From the NCBI GenBank assembly GCA_040224245.1, contig JBEGIR010000071.1, positions 1 through 64,000 of the forward strand: a stretch of DNA of 64,000 nt, given 5' to 3'. The position numbers were made by a program, and so were the translations under genes. The DNA is from Puniceicoccaceae bacterium. Lineage in GTDB: Bacteria; Verrucomicrobiota; Verrucomicrobiia; Opitutales; JAFGAQ01. A model generated the notes under the pieces. It was not told the DNA's origin, did no database searches, and was given only the letters and a program-made list of their open reading frames with translations. Positions 9,258 to 17,969 of the stretch are shown one piece after another. How positions within the stretch are numbered: the stretch's first letter is position 1; each line of letters begins with the position of its first letter.

Positions 9258-10328
9258 ATGCGCATACTCGTTACTGGCGGTGCCGGATTCATCGGCTCAA
9301 ACTTCGTTCGATTTCTACTTTCCGATGCCTCGACATCCCCGCAGGTGCACAAGCTGATCAATCTCGACAAGCTTACCTATGCAGGCAATCCGGAAAACCT
9401 CAGGGATGTCGCTGACGACCCACGCTATGAACTGGTGCAAGCAGGCATCGAAGACGCCGAATGCATCCACCGTCTTCTCATCGAAAACCACATCGATGCC
9501 GTTGTAAATTTCGCTGCAGAATCCCATGTGGATCGCTCCATCGACTCACCGGAACCGTTTTTCCAGACCAATGTCATCGGGACGCTTCGAATCGTCAACG
9601 AATGCATGCGATACTGGCGGGAACTCGACAGCCAGCAGAAGGCAGCTTTCCGTTTCCTTCACGTATCCACCGACGAAGTTTATGGGTCACTCAGTGAGAC
9701 CGATCCCGCCTTCGAGGAAACCACACCTTTCGCCCCCAACAGCCCCTACTCTGCATCCAAGGCAGCAAGTGATCACATTGTGCGAGCTTATCACCACACC
9801 TTTGGTCTGCCTGTGATCACAACCAATTGCTCCAACAACTACGGTCCCTTCCAGTTTCCGGAGAAACTCATCCCGCTGATGATCCTTAATGCCTTGGAAG
9901 GGAAAAATTTGCCCATCTACGGAGATGGCATGAATGTGCGCGACTGGCTTTACGTTACCGATCACTGCACCGGTATCTGGACGGCCTTGATCAAGGGCCG
10001 TCTCGGAGAAACCTACAACATTGGGGGTAAAAACGAAAAAACCAACATCGAGATCGTCGACACCATCTGCTCCCTGCTCGACGCCAAGCGCCCACGTGCG
10101 GATGGCAAATCCTACGGAACTCAGAAGGTGTTTGTCAAAGATCGCCCCGGCCATGACCGTCGCTATGCCATCAACTGCTCGAAAATCGAATCTGAACTGG
10201 GCTGGACTCCTTCCGAAACCTTTGAAACCGGCATCGCCAAAACCATCGACTGGTATCTTGAAAATCAAGATTGGTGTGAGCAGATCACCAGCGGAAAATA
10301 CCAGCGCCAGCGCCTTGGAGATGCGTAG
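9258..10328 (+). CDS. rfbB: dTDP-glucose 4,6-dehydratase RfbB
   Basis: Converts dTDP-glucose to dTDP-4-keto-6-deoxyglucose with tightly bound NAD. The frame is open upstream to 9090, but the ATG at 9258 gives MRILVTGGAGFIGSNF, the standard N-terminus, and a usual length of 356 residues. The active-site Thr-Asp-Glu (STDEVYGSL) and the YSASK catalytic pair are present, followed by the conserved 'NYGPFQFPEKLIPL' and 'GDGMNVRDWLYV' segments. It begins the rightward half of the rhamnose cluster and is followed by a four-helix-bundle gene, not directly by rfbA. Confidence 0.96.
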   Translation: MRILVTGGAGFIGSNFVRFLLSDASTSPQVHKLINLDKLTYAGNPENLRDVADDPRYELVQAGIEDAECIHRLLIENHIDAVVNFAAESHVDRSIDSPEPFFQTNVIGTLRIVNECMRYWRELDSQQKAAFRFLHVSTDEVYGSLSETDPAFEETTPFAPNSPYSASKAASDHIVRAYHHTFGLPVITTNCSNNYGPFQFPEKLIPLMILNALEGKNLPIYGDGMNVRDWLYVTDHCTGIWTALIKGRLGETYNIGGKNEKTNIEIVDTICSLLDAKRPRADGKSYGTQKVFVKDRPGHDRRYAINCSKIESELGWTPSETFETGIAKTIDWYLENQDWCEQITSGKYQRQRLGDA

Positions 10329-10390
10329 ATCTTGAGTCCAGAGTTAAAGTTGAAAGTTTTAAGAAAGCACCCTGAAATAGAAATTTTCTA

Positions 10391-10741
10391 ATGGAAGGCT
10401 TTGAAAAACTGGAAGTCTGGAAACGATCAATCGGGCTTTCAGTAAAGGTCCATAGTACCTTTACGAGTTGCCGGGATTTCAGTTTTCGGGATCAAATCCA
10501 ACGCTCTGCTGATTCTATATCCAATAACATTGCCGAAGGATCTGAACGCCTCAGTAAAGCTGAATTCAGAAATTTTCTCTCATATGCAAAAGGCTCGGCT
10601 GGCGAACTTCGTTCACAAACGCATCTCGCACAAAAACTGAACTATATTGATGCGGTAACAGCAACCCAATGGAATTCGGAACTTCTCGAAATTTCCCGAA
10701 TGCTTTACGGACTTATCAAATCACTGGAAAACTCGAAATAA
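10391..10741 (+). CDS. Four-helix-bundle protein (23S rRNA intervening-sequence family)
   Basis: A 116-residue, wholly helical protein with the family signature FEKLEVWKRSIGLSVKV at the start, then 'RDQIQRSADSISNNIAEGSER' and 'FLSYAKGSAGELRSQ'. These match the S23/four-helix-bundle family first seen in 23S rRNA intervening sequences, members of which form pentameric bundles. Its biochemical role is not known. It lies between rfbB and rfbA, 62 nt and 57 nt from each, and the flanking A+T-rich spacers differ in texture from the surrounding coding DNA, which suggests an insertion into an originally contiguous rfb operon. Confidence 0.88.
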   Translation: MEGFEKLEVWKRSIGLSVKVHSTFTSCRDFSFRDQIQRSADSISNNIAEGSERLSKAEFRNFLSYAKGSAGELRSQTHLAQKLNYIDAVTATQWNSELLEISRMLYGLIKSLENSK

Positions 10742-10798
10742 TGAGGCTTTTTTTTCACGAACCCCAAAGCACTGAATCTTAGAACCCGCTTTACTCAT

Positions 10799-11731
10799 AT
10801 GACTTCAACTTCTGACTTCAACTCAAACTCGCGCGCCAAAGCGCGCCGTGGAATTATTCTTGCAGGCGGCTCGGGCACCCGACTTTATCCGCTGACCATC
10901 GCCGTCAGCAAGCAGCTCATGCCCGTGTATGACAAGCCCATGATCTATTATCCGATCTCCGTGCTGATGCTGGCCGGGATTCGCGAGATTCTGATCATTT
11001 CCACTCCGCACGATCTTCCTCATTTCAAAAAACTGCTTGGCGACGGAAGCTATCTCGGGGTTCAGTTCTCCTATGCGGAACAACCCTCTCCCGATGGGCT
11101 TGCCCAGGCTTTTCTCATTGGAAAGGAATTTCTCGATGGTGCACCGGGAACCCTGATCCTGGGAGACAACCTGTTCTACGGGCACGATTTCACAAAATTC
11201 CTGCAAAAAGGTAAGGTTCAGGAAGAAGGGGCCACCGTCTTCGGATATTATGTCGCCAATCCCAAAGAATATGGCGTCGTCGAATTCGATAAAACCGGCA
11301 AGGTGCTCTCGCTTGAGGAAAAACCGGCAAACCCAAAGTCGAACTACGCCGTTCCCGGACTCTACTTCTACGATGAACACGTCGTCGAATACGCCGAAAA
11401 CCTCAAACCCAGCGCTCGCGGCGAGTTGGAGATCACCGACTTGAACCGTGTCTACCTCGAACAGGGAAAGCTGCGTGTAGAGCTGCTTGGCCGCGGGACA
11501 GCATGGCTCGATACTGGCAATCCCAATGCGCTGCTCGAAGCGGGTCAGTTTGTGCAAGCCATCGAAAGCCGTCAGGGGTTGAAAATCGCCTGCCTGGAAG
11601 AAATCGCATTCACGCAGGGATGGATCGATGAGGATCAACTCGAAAACCGTGCAGCACAGCTCGGAAAAACTCCCTACGCAAGCTATCTGCGAAGCATTGT
11701 CAACGTCTTGGCATCCCGGCGCTCCAGCTGA
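10799..11731 (+). CDS. rfbA: Glucose-1-phosphate thymidylyltransferase RfbA
   Basis: Makes dTDP-glucose from glucose-1-phosphate and dTTP, the first and feedback-controlled step of the rhamnose pathway. The 310-residue protein carries the nucleotide-binding signature [16 protein letters not shown] at 18-33, followed by [16 protein letters not shown], the GDNLFYG metal-binding segment, [20 protein letters not shown] and a TAWLDTGNP motif. The N-terminus is about 13 residues longer than usual (a Ser/Asn-rich stretch), so a later start cannot be excluded, although no in-frame ATG lies between. It completes the four-gene pathway in this region. Confidence 0.96.
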   Translation: MTSTSDFNSNSRAKARRGIILAGGSGTRLYPLTIAVSKQLMPVYDKPMIYYPISVLMLAGIREILIISTPHDLPHFKKLLGDGSYLGVQFSYAEQPSPDGLAQAFLIGKEFLDGAPGTLILGDNLFYGHDFTKFLQKGKVQEEGATVFGYYVANPKEYGVVEFDKTGKVLSLEEKPANPKSNYAVPGLYFYDEHVVEYAENLKPSARGELEITDLNRVYLEQGKLRVELLGRGTAWLDTGNPNALLEAGQFVQAIESRQGLKIACLEEIAFTQGWIDEDQLENRAAQLGKTPYASYLRSIVNVLASRRSS

Positions 11732-11765
11732 TTGAATTTTCGCTCTCTGGATTTTTTTCCCACCC

Positions 11766-12635
11766 ATGCCGGACCTCTCGATCATCACGGCACTTTACAA
11801 TTGCCACGATCTCACAAGGGCCTTCGTTCAGTCGCTTCAGCAGTACACTGCAGCACACAACTGGGAACTGGTTCTGGTCAACGACGCCAGCACGGAATCC
11901 ACAGCAGCCCTGGAGGCAGAATTTGCCGACGACTCGCGCATACGCTGGCTGCACAACACAACAAATCTCGGCTTTGCCGCAAGTAACAACCGAGGAGCTT
12001 CTGTTGCGAAGGCTCCCCTGCTTGCGTTTCTCAACAATGATCTGCTGCTCACGGAAAACTGGTTGCAGCCGATGCTGGATGCTTTTCACTCCAGCGAGAA
12101 CGTGGGCATCGTTGGCAACATCCAGTTCAACCCAAACACCCGATTGATCGACCATGCAGGCGTGTTTTTCGGACTCGACGGCATGCCCCGCCAGGCCCGA
12201 AAGCATCGCAAGCTTGCCCCAACTGCGACCACAACTGAGTGGTACGCAGTCACCGCAGCGTGCATGTTAATCGAGAAAGCTCTATTTGAGCAGGCTGGTG
12301 GTTTCGATACAGCCTACCGGAACGGCTTTGAAGACATCGACCTGTGCGTTCGTCTCCGCCTGCAGGGGCGTAAGCACTACGTTGCCAATCAGAGTCGCAT
12401 CTTTCACTGCGTCAGCTCATCTCCAGGGCGTCACCAGCACAACGACGCCAATGCGGAACGCTTTCGCAAGCAGTGGGCTTCCACCACTCAGGCCTGGGGA
12501 GAACGGGACTGGGCACCTGAATACTTACAGCGCTATGCCCGACAGTGGTGGCGCTTCAATTTCGGCAAGTGGAGGTTGGCGAGACGCATGCTGCGAAATG
12601 ACCGTATGCGCCAGAGACTGCACTATCGTCCCTGA
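11766..12635 (+). CDS. Family 2 glycosyltransferase
   Basis: A 289-residue GT-A fold transferase. It starts with the GT2 strand 'PDLSIITALYN', has the UDP/dTDP-binding ND in VLVNDAS (about 38-44), the metal-binding FLNNDLLL (DxD equivalent) and the acceptor-loop FEDIDLCVRLR. The last 60 residues are basic and tryptophan-rich with no membrane helix, suggesting peripheral association with the membrane. It follows rfbA by 34 nt, so a rhamnosyltransferase or other O-antigen/capsule transferase is likely, but the donor and acceptor cannot be read from sequence. Confidence 0.88.
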   Translation: MPDLSIITALYNCHDLTRAFVQSLQQYTAAHNWELVLVNDASTESTAALEAEFADDSRIRWLHNTTNLGFAASNNRGASVAKAPLLAFLNNDLLLTENWLQPMLDAFHSSENVGIVGNIQFNPNTRLIDHAGVFFGLDGMPRQARKHRKLAPTATTTEWYAVTAACMLIEKALFEQAGGFDTAYRNGFEDIDLCVRLRLQGRKHYVANQSRIFHCVSSSPGRHQHNDANAERFRKQWASTTQAWGERDWAPEYLQRYARQWWRFNFGKWRLARRMLRNDRMRQRLHYRP

Positions 12636-12707
12636 TCATTCGAGGACCTCAGCGCCCGGATTGAAGAGGGACCGAGCTTCGCTCAGTTTAGTTAGGAATC
12701 ACATCCC

Positions 12708-13889
12708 CTACTCCCGTAGGGCTACGGTACCGTCAAATTGGCGCACAATGTGTTTCTGCAGTTCGAGCATCATCAGGGAAGCATGGATGCGTGCCACATC
12801 ACGCGATGTCAGATCCGACAATGCATCCACCGTCAACGCCCCTTCCCTGTTCAATACTTCACAGAGTTCGAGCAATTCCCCAGACAGCGTCTGCCAGCGT
12901 TTTTTCGTCTGACTGAACTCAGGTCGAGAATCCACATCTGCTCGTGCTGCTGTTTCACCATTTCCCGAATTCAAATCGTCAAACAGTTCTGTCTGCTGTA
13001 CACGATATTGCAAATCATCGAGAATATCCTCAACCGATGTTGTCAACAAGGCTCCTTCCTTGATCAACCGGTGACATCCGCGACTGTTTGCCTGATCTAT
13101 GCGGCCCGGAATCGCATAGACCTGGCGGTTCTGCTCCAGGGCAAAACGTGCCGTAATCATACTCCCACCATTCTCATCCGACTCCACGATCAGCACTCCC
13201 TGACATAGGCCCGATACGATCCGGTTTCGCATGGGAAAGGTCTGGCGATCCGCCCTCCTTCCAAAACAAAATTCCGAGAGGATGGCTCCATTGCGTTCAA
13301 TCCGACGATACAGTTCCAGATTTTCCGGTGGATAGATGATGTCCAGTCCGTTTCCCAGCACCGCAATGGTATCCCCTCCTGCTTCCAGCGCACCTTCATG
13401 TGCTGCCGTATCCACTCCACGGGCCAAACCGCTCACAATACAAAACCCCATTGACGCCAGTCGCTGAGCAAACTGCCGGGCCACTCGCAACCCGTACAAA
13501 CTTGCGTGGCGCGATCCGACAATCGCAATGGCTGGCTGTGATTCTGTTAAATGATAGTGTCCACACTGGTAAAGTCCGATGGGAGGATCATACAACTGGG
13601 ACAAGATCGACGGATAATGCGGCTCATCGCAGGCAATAAAAACGGCATTCGCTTCATCGAGTTTCTGCAATTCCTTCGGGAGATCAAAAGATTGTTTCCA
13701 CGAACGAATGGAATGGACCGCCTTTTCTCCAACCCCCTTGACTTGCATCAGTTCGGATGGACTGGCCTTGAGTATACGGCATGGATCCTGTCCAAATGCA
13801 TCGAGCAGACGGCGAACCATGACAGGACCGATGTGTGAAATTGCGTTGAGGATGATCCAGGCGTAGCGAGGTTGATCAAGTGGATTCAA
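12708..13889 (-). CDS. dprA: DNA-processing protein DprA
   Basis: Binds incoming single-stranded DNA and loads RecA during natural transformation. The 393-residue protein has three parts: an N-terminal helix-hairpin-helix region (1-65, with LMQVKGVGEKAVHSI), the Rossmann-like DprA core (about 70-285) with IAIVGSRHASLYG (121-133) and SGLARGVDTAAHEGAL (153-168), and a C-terminal winged-helix (about 325-393) after a polar linker. It overlaps the upstream gene for NAD(P)HX repair by 4 nt. No other competence gene is in the window. Confidence 0.95.
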   Translation of the reverse strand: MNPLDQPRYAWIILNAISHIGPVMVRRLLDAFGQDPCRILKASPSELMQVKGVGEKAVHSIRSWKQSFDLPKELQKLDEANAVFIACDEPHYPSILSQLYDPPIGLYQCGHYHLTESQPAIAIVGSRHASLYGLRVARQFAQRLASMGFCIVSGLARGVDTAAHEGALEAGGDTIAVLGNGLDIIYPPENLELYRRIERNGAILSEFCFGRRADRQTFPMRNRIVSGLCQGVLIVESDENGGSMITARFALEQNRQVYAIPGRIDQANSRGCHRLIKEGALLTTSVEDILDDLQYRVQQTELFDDLNSGNGETAARADVDSRPEFSQTKKRWQTLSGELLELCEVLNREGALTVDALSDLTSRDVARIHASLMMLELQKHIVRQFDGTVALRE

Positions 13890-15418
13890 TAGGAATTGAG
13901 GAGGTTGAGGATGTCAGTGGTGCAGACGTGCGTCTCTTCCTTTTGAGCAAAGAGCCGGTCCGCTGCTATGGCGTGGCAGGCAACCGCCTGGGCCACCCTG
14001 ATACTCAATGCAACTTTTCCCGGCATTGCAACTTTTCCACCCACCAATCCTGCAAGAATGTCACCACTCCCACCTCGGGCGAGAATCGGATTGCCCCAGG
14101 GAAAATGCACAATCTCCCCATTTGCACAGAGACGGGTCACGGGTCCCTTCAACACGACCACAACATTCGGGAACTTCGCAGCGAAGTCGCGCAATTGTTC
14201 CGCATTCACATTGCCTGATTTTTCCAGTGCTGCGATTCGGCGGAATTCTCCCTCGTGCGGCGTAAGGACGAGTGAAGCCGAACGTGCCTGCAACCGTTGC
14301 ATGCGTTCCCTCGACAAGGCATCTGCATCCATCACCAGTGGCACTTCAAAGCGATCAACCACTTCGTCCAGCAATGCCTGCGTTTCCTGACTTCTACCGC
14401 AGCCGGGTCCCATCACTACCCCAGTGATTCGGTCGCGCAGGCTCTCCAACATGCCAACTCCCTCCAGCGCCAGGTCTCCTTCCGGAGTCTCCGGCCAGGG
14501 AATCCACATGGCCTCAGGCATCTGCACTGCGCAGGGATGGATCAAAGACTCCGGAGCCAACACGGTCACCAATCCAACTCCTGATCGAAGAGCAGCCCGC
14601 ACACACATGCACAGGGCACCGGGCATTCGGCGCGACCCTGCCACCACGAGCAGATGCCCAAAGCTGCGTTTGTCACAGTCTACCGGACGCAACGCTGCCA
14701 GAGAATGCATCAGCGCCGGTGCAACAACCCGAAGCTCGGAAGCTTCCTCAAGATCGTCAAAGAACCCGATATCCACGTAGCGGAGACGACCTGCATGCTT
14801 TAGATTCCCCGATTCAATGAGCGGGCTTTTCAAAATGCCAGTGGCGTATGTGAAATCCGCTCGCAATACCAACGATGAGGGGGCATCACTCATCCCGCTG
14901 GGCAAATCCACCGCGATGCGAACCCCCAAGTCCCTCGCATTCAGTCGCCGAATCGCATCGCCAAGCTCATCCGAAAACGGTGCGCGAAACTGCATGCCAA
15001 AGATTCCGTCAATGGAAAGGTCAAACCGAAGTTTTCCATCCCTGTTCAGTAAATCATCGAGCGAGCTTGTACGAACACGCGCATGCGAGCAGAGTTCTTT
15101 CCAGTGTACCGCAACCGTCCCCTTTAGCTGATCCGCCCCCAATACGGGAACAGCTGTAATCTTCAGGTTTGCGTGCCGTTCCAGCAGGGAAAGCCCGGCA
15201 ATCATCGCATCACCAGCATTGTGTCCCTTGCCTAACAGAAGCAAACAATGACACTTATCGATCTGCAGTCGCACTCCCAAATCCTGCGACAGCTGCTGTG
15301 CCAGCCCCCTGCCCGCCCGTTTCATCGCAGCGTCCACCTTTTGTGGATCATCACCCAGCAGGCGATGTTCGAGCTCACGACTCTGTGAACAATTCAGGAT
15401 TGCATGGTGCCACCGCAT
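13886..15418 (-). CDS. nnrDE: Bifunctional NAD(P)H-hydrate epimerase / ADP-dependent dehydratase
   Basis: Repairs hydrated NADH and NADPH. The N-terminal YjeF_N epimerase domain (about 1-225) shows LLLGKGHNAGDAMIAGL and DGIFGMQFR. The C-terminal ribokinase-like dehydratase domain (about 235-505) shows VVMGPGCG, the VMDADALS motif, LTPHEGEF, LKGPVTRL and the anion-hole ARGGSGDILAGLVGG. In the epimerase glycine loop the usual NNGGDG is HNAGDA, a tolerable variation. The gene sits between pdxJ (26-nt gap) and dprA (ATGA overlap), in one leftward operon. Confidence 0.94.
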   Translation of the reverse strand: MRWHHAILNCSQSRELEHRLLGDDPQKVDAAMKRAGRGLAQQLSQDLGVRLQIDKCHCLLLLGKGHNAGDAMIAGLSLLERHANLKITAVPVLGADQLKGTVAVHWKELCSHARVRTSSLDDLLNRDGKLRFDLSIDGIFGMQFRAPFSDELGDAIRRLNARDLGVRIAVDLPSGMSDAPSSLVLRADFTYATGILKSPLIESGNLKHAGRLRYVDIGFFDDLEEASELRVVAPALMHSLAALRPVDCDKRSFGHLLVVAGSRRMPGALCMCVRAALRSGVGLVTVLAPESLIHPCAVQMPEAMWIPWPETPEGDLALEGVGMLESLRDRITGVVMGPGCGRSQETQALLDEVVDRFEVPLVMDADALSRERMQRLQARSASLVLTPHEGEFRRIAALEKSGNVNAEQLRDFAAKFPNVVVVLKGPVTRLCANGEIVHFPWGNPILARGGSGDILAGLVGGKVAMPGKVALSIRVAQAVACHAIAADRLFAQKEETHVCTTDILNLLNSY

Positions 15419-15444
15419 GATGATCGGAATGCCCGCTTTTCCTC

Positions 15445-16200
15445 TCAGCGGCTCATACGCTGCTTCATCTCTCTGACCGCTTCCTCCAGTCCATAGAAAA
15501 CCGCACGTGAAAGGATCGAGTGTCCAATGTTCAGTTCGTAGAGGTGAGGAATCGTCAGAATGTGGGAAATGTTGACATAATTGATGCCGTGACCCGCATT
15601 CACAGTCAATCCGGCCCCACAGGCATACTCCGCCGCCTTTGTGAGCTTTTCGAGTTCAAGCTCGCCCTGGACATCGTAGAAATGATGGGCAAACGCACCC
15701 GTGTGCAACTCAACCATGTCCGCTTCAAGCTCCGCCGCACAATCGATTTGCTCCTTCTCGGGATCAATGAACAAACTCACCAGAATACCCTCCGCATTCA
15801 TCGCACGAATAACATCCCTTACCCGTCGATAGTGTGTCACGATGTCCAATCCTCCTTCAGTCGTCACTTCCTCCCGATTTTCGGGAACCAGGCAGACACT
15901 GTCGGGATGTACCTCACAGGCAAATCGCGTCATCAATTCGGTGCACGCCATTTCCATATTCAGTCGTGTCTGGATGCTCTGTCGCAAGCGAACGACATCC
16001 TTGCGCTGAATGTGGCGTTGGTCCTCTCTCGGATGCACCGTAATTCCATCGGCGCCGGCCTTCTCCGCGAGATGTGCGGCGATCAGTGGGTCCGGCTCGA
16101 CCATTCCTCCAGTCAACTGGCTTGCATCACGGTAACGGGCCTGACGCATCGTTGCCACGTGATCAATGTTGACGCCTAACAATATGGGTTCGCGTTTCAT
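15445..16200 (-). CDS. pdxJ: Pyridoxine 5'-phosphate synthase PdxJ
   Basis: Condenses 1-deoxyxylulose-5-phosphate with 3-amino-2-oxopropyl phosphate to pyridoxine phosphate in the DXP-dependent B6 pathway. The 251-residue TIM barrel is full length, with LGVNIDHVATMRQAR at the start, ITVHPREDQRHIQ (52-64), EVHPDSVCLVPE and the C-terminal phosphate-binding VNAGHGINY and LNIGHSILSRA. ATG start at the annotated end of the frame. It is the middle gene of a leftward rnhB-pdxJ-nnrDE-dprA run, 116 nt after rnhB. PdxA is not in the window. Confidence 0.97.
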   Translation of the reverse strand: MKREPILLGVNIDHVATMRQARYRDASQLTGGMVEPDPLIAAHLAEKAGADGITVHPREDQRHIQRKDVVRLRQSIQTRLNMEMACTELMTRFACEVHPDSVCLVPENREEVTTEGGLDIVTHYRRVRDVIRAMNAEGILVSLFIDPEKEQIDCAAELEADMVELHTGAFAHHFYDVQGELELEKLTKAAEYACGAGLTVNAGHGINYVNISHILTIPHLYELNIGHSILSRAVFYGLEEAVREMKQRMSR

Positions 16201-16316
16201 CTTTGACTACTCGACTGGGTATCAGCACTTGGCTGTTCGGTGTTTGAGAAACCACCAACTTATGCGCTTGTGCTGCGCGTTACAAAGTAAAAAATCAATT
16301 CCACTCCGCCTCGATT

Positions 16317-17066
16317 TCAAGTCATGCTTCCCCCACTGTTGAGAAGCTTTTTCAGAAAACTTCGCCGGTGAAAGGGACTGGTGCCACGGCTCAAAATTGC
16401 ATCTCGGTGTTCGGAGGTTCCATATCCCATGTTTCGATCCCAGCCATACCATGGATACTGCCGATGGCACTGCAGCATCCAGGCATCCCTCTCGACCTTG
16501 GCCAGGATGGATGCCAGTGCAATGCACCACGAGCGACCGTCTCCCTTTACCCATGCTCGGTGCGCGATGGGGAAATCCTTGAGTGGCAATCCATCCACCC
16601 ATACCTCAACCGGGCTGCCTGCGCAGTCGCCTGTAAGCTCAAAAAGAGACGCATCCGTTCGAGGCAGTTTCGGCTCCGATCCCGGCAACCGCTCCTGCAC
16701 CGTGATCAGCGCGCGATACATCGCCATGCGCGTGGCTACCAGAATGTTCCATCGATCAATCTCTTCCACGCTGGCCGCACCCACTCCGATCTGAATATGA
16801 GCCCCAGGTCCCTTCAAACGCATCAGTTGCGTATGCAATTCCTGCCTTCTCGCAGCCGATAGTTGCTTGGAGTCCTTCACAACGCCCCATGTCTCTGAGC
16901 TGAACAAGGCATCGTCGCAGGCATCTCGATGCATTGCAACGGCAGCCGCAAAAACAGGACCTGCCAACGGTCCCCGGCCCGCTTCATCCACTCCGATGAG
17001 CCAGGTGCAGCCGGAAGCGTAACCCTGCCGGTCAAATGCACGATAGCTGTCCGAAACTGAATTCAT
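16317..17066 (-). CDS. rnhB: Ribonuclease HII
   Basis: Cleaves the RNA strand of RNA-DNA hybrids and single ribonucleotides in DNA. The ATG at 17066 gives 249 residues; an in-frame TTG two codons upstream is less likely. Catalytic acids are the DE of GVDEAGRGPLAGP (27-28), the Asp in VWVDGLPL, and the region KGDGRSWCIALASILAKVERD. C-terminal YPWYGWDRNMGYGTSEH matches the family's substrate-binding segment. Slightly longer than E. coli RnhB because of an insertion around 120-150. Confidence 0.94.
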   Translation of the reverse strand: MNSVSDSYRAFDRQGYASGCTWLIGVDEAGRGPLAGPVFAAAVAMHRDACDDALFSSETWGVVKDSKQLSAARRQELHTQLMRLKGPGAHIQIGVGAASVEEIDRWNILVATRMAMYRALITVQERLPGSEPKLPRTDASLFELTGDCAGSPVEVWVDGLPLKDFPIAHRAWVKGDGRSWCIALASILAKVERDAWMLQCHRQYPWYGWDRNMGYGTSEHRDAILSRGTSPFHRRSFLKKLLNSGGSMT

Positions 17067-17129
17067 TCCCAAGCGTCGACTTCCGGGTGAGTCCAGAATA
17101 TGCTTGATGTTTGAACACTGCGTCGAGCA

Positions 17130-17135
17130 TATAAT
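17130..17135 (+). promoter_or_regulatory. Candidate -10 box upstream of the FKBP gene
   Basis: An exact TATAAT lies 16 nt before the ATG at 17151, within the short rnhB-FKBP divergent gap. No -35 hexamer sits at the ideal 17-nt spacing; TTGATG at 17104 and TTGAAC at 17111 give spacers of 20 and 13. Weak support only. Confidence 0.3.
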
Positions 17136-17150
17136 CTGTAACCTAAACTT

Positions 17151-17960
17151 ATGAAATATCCGAGTATTCTCACCCTACCCGTTCTTGCCAGTTTGGTCTT
17201 GATCGGGTGCAACGACTCCCAATCTTCTGATGAAACCACTTCATCGGGGACCAGTGTGTCCACATCACCTCAGGTCGAGGCATCTGCTCCCACCAGTGAA
17301 ACACTGCAAACCTGCCAGACGCTTGGAACCTATTTTGCAGTTTCCACCAATCTGCACGAACTGGAGTTCACCGCCGAAGAAAAGGCAGCTATCGTCGAGG
17401 GATTCCGCAAGGGAATCGAGGGCGGTCAGTCAGCTAATTTCATGCAGGAGAGCGTCGGCGTTATCAGTGCATTTCTTCAGGAGCGCCACCAGCAGAAATC
17501 CGCAGTTGACAGCGAGCGAAACAAGGCAGCTGCCGCAGCGTTTGTAGAAGAACTCAAATCATCGGATGGCGTCTCCTTTACCAACAGCGGACTCGGTTAT
17601 GAAATCCTCAAAGCCGGCGAGGGCGAACCCGCCAGTCTTCGTGATTCTGTCTCCGTGAACTACCGGGGCACCTTGATCGATGGTACGGTGTTTGATGAAG
17701 CAATGGACGAGGAAAGCCCGGTAACCTTCCCGCTCGCGGGTGTGATTCCCGGATTTTCTGAAGGACTTCAGCTGGTCGGCAAGGGCGGCGAAATCCGCCT
17801 CTACATTCCCAGCGAATTGGGGTATGGCGACAATCCCCGACCCGGCGGCCCCATTGAAGCAGGTTCGCTGCTCATCTTTGACATATCGGTGCAGGACATC
17901 CAACGAGCCAAACTTCCCACTGCTGAGGACTTGCCCGTTCCACCCGAACCGAGCGAATAA
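17151..17960 (+). CDS. FKBP-type peptidyl-prolyl isomerase lipoprotein (FkpA/Mip-like)
   Basis: A periplasmic folding catalyst anchored by lipid. The signal peptide ends in a lipobox at LVLIGC (C20), followed by a Ser/Thr-rich linker to about 55. A helical dimerisation region (about 60-140, with VEGFRKGIEGG and EERHQQ-type helices) precedes the FKBP domain (about 145-253), which carries VSVNYRGTLIDGTVFDEA, PLAGVIPGFSEGLQLVGKGG and IPSELGYGDNPRPG. This order is that of the FkpA/Mip family. The C-terminal tail is acidic and proline-rich. It converges on the flagellin-like gene with only 9 bp between stop codons. Confidence 0.93.
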   Translation: MKYPSILTLPVLASLVLIGCNDSQSSDETTSSGTSVSTSPQVEASAPTSETLQTCQTLGTYFAVSTNLHELEFTAEEKAAIVEGFRKGIEGGQSANFMQESVGVISAFLQERHQQKSAVDSERNKAAAAAFVEELKSSDGVSFTNSGLGYEILKAGEGEPASLRDSVSVNYRGTLIDGTVFDEAMDEESPVTFPLAGVIPGFSEGLQLVGKGGEIRLYIPSELGYGDNPRPGGPIEAGSLLIFDISVQDIQRAKLPTAEDLPVPPEPSE

Positions 17961-17969
17961 AACGCAGGT

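Noticed and set aside
10823-11788. 321-aa open frame on the minus strand
   Set aside because: It lies antisense to rfbA, which has a full set of family motifs; the frame is a shadow.
16222-16602. 126-aa frame overlapping the 3' end of rnhB
   Set aside because: It overlaps rnhB in another frame and lacks homology or a ribosome-binding site.
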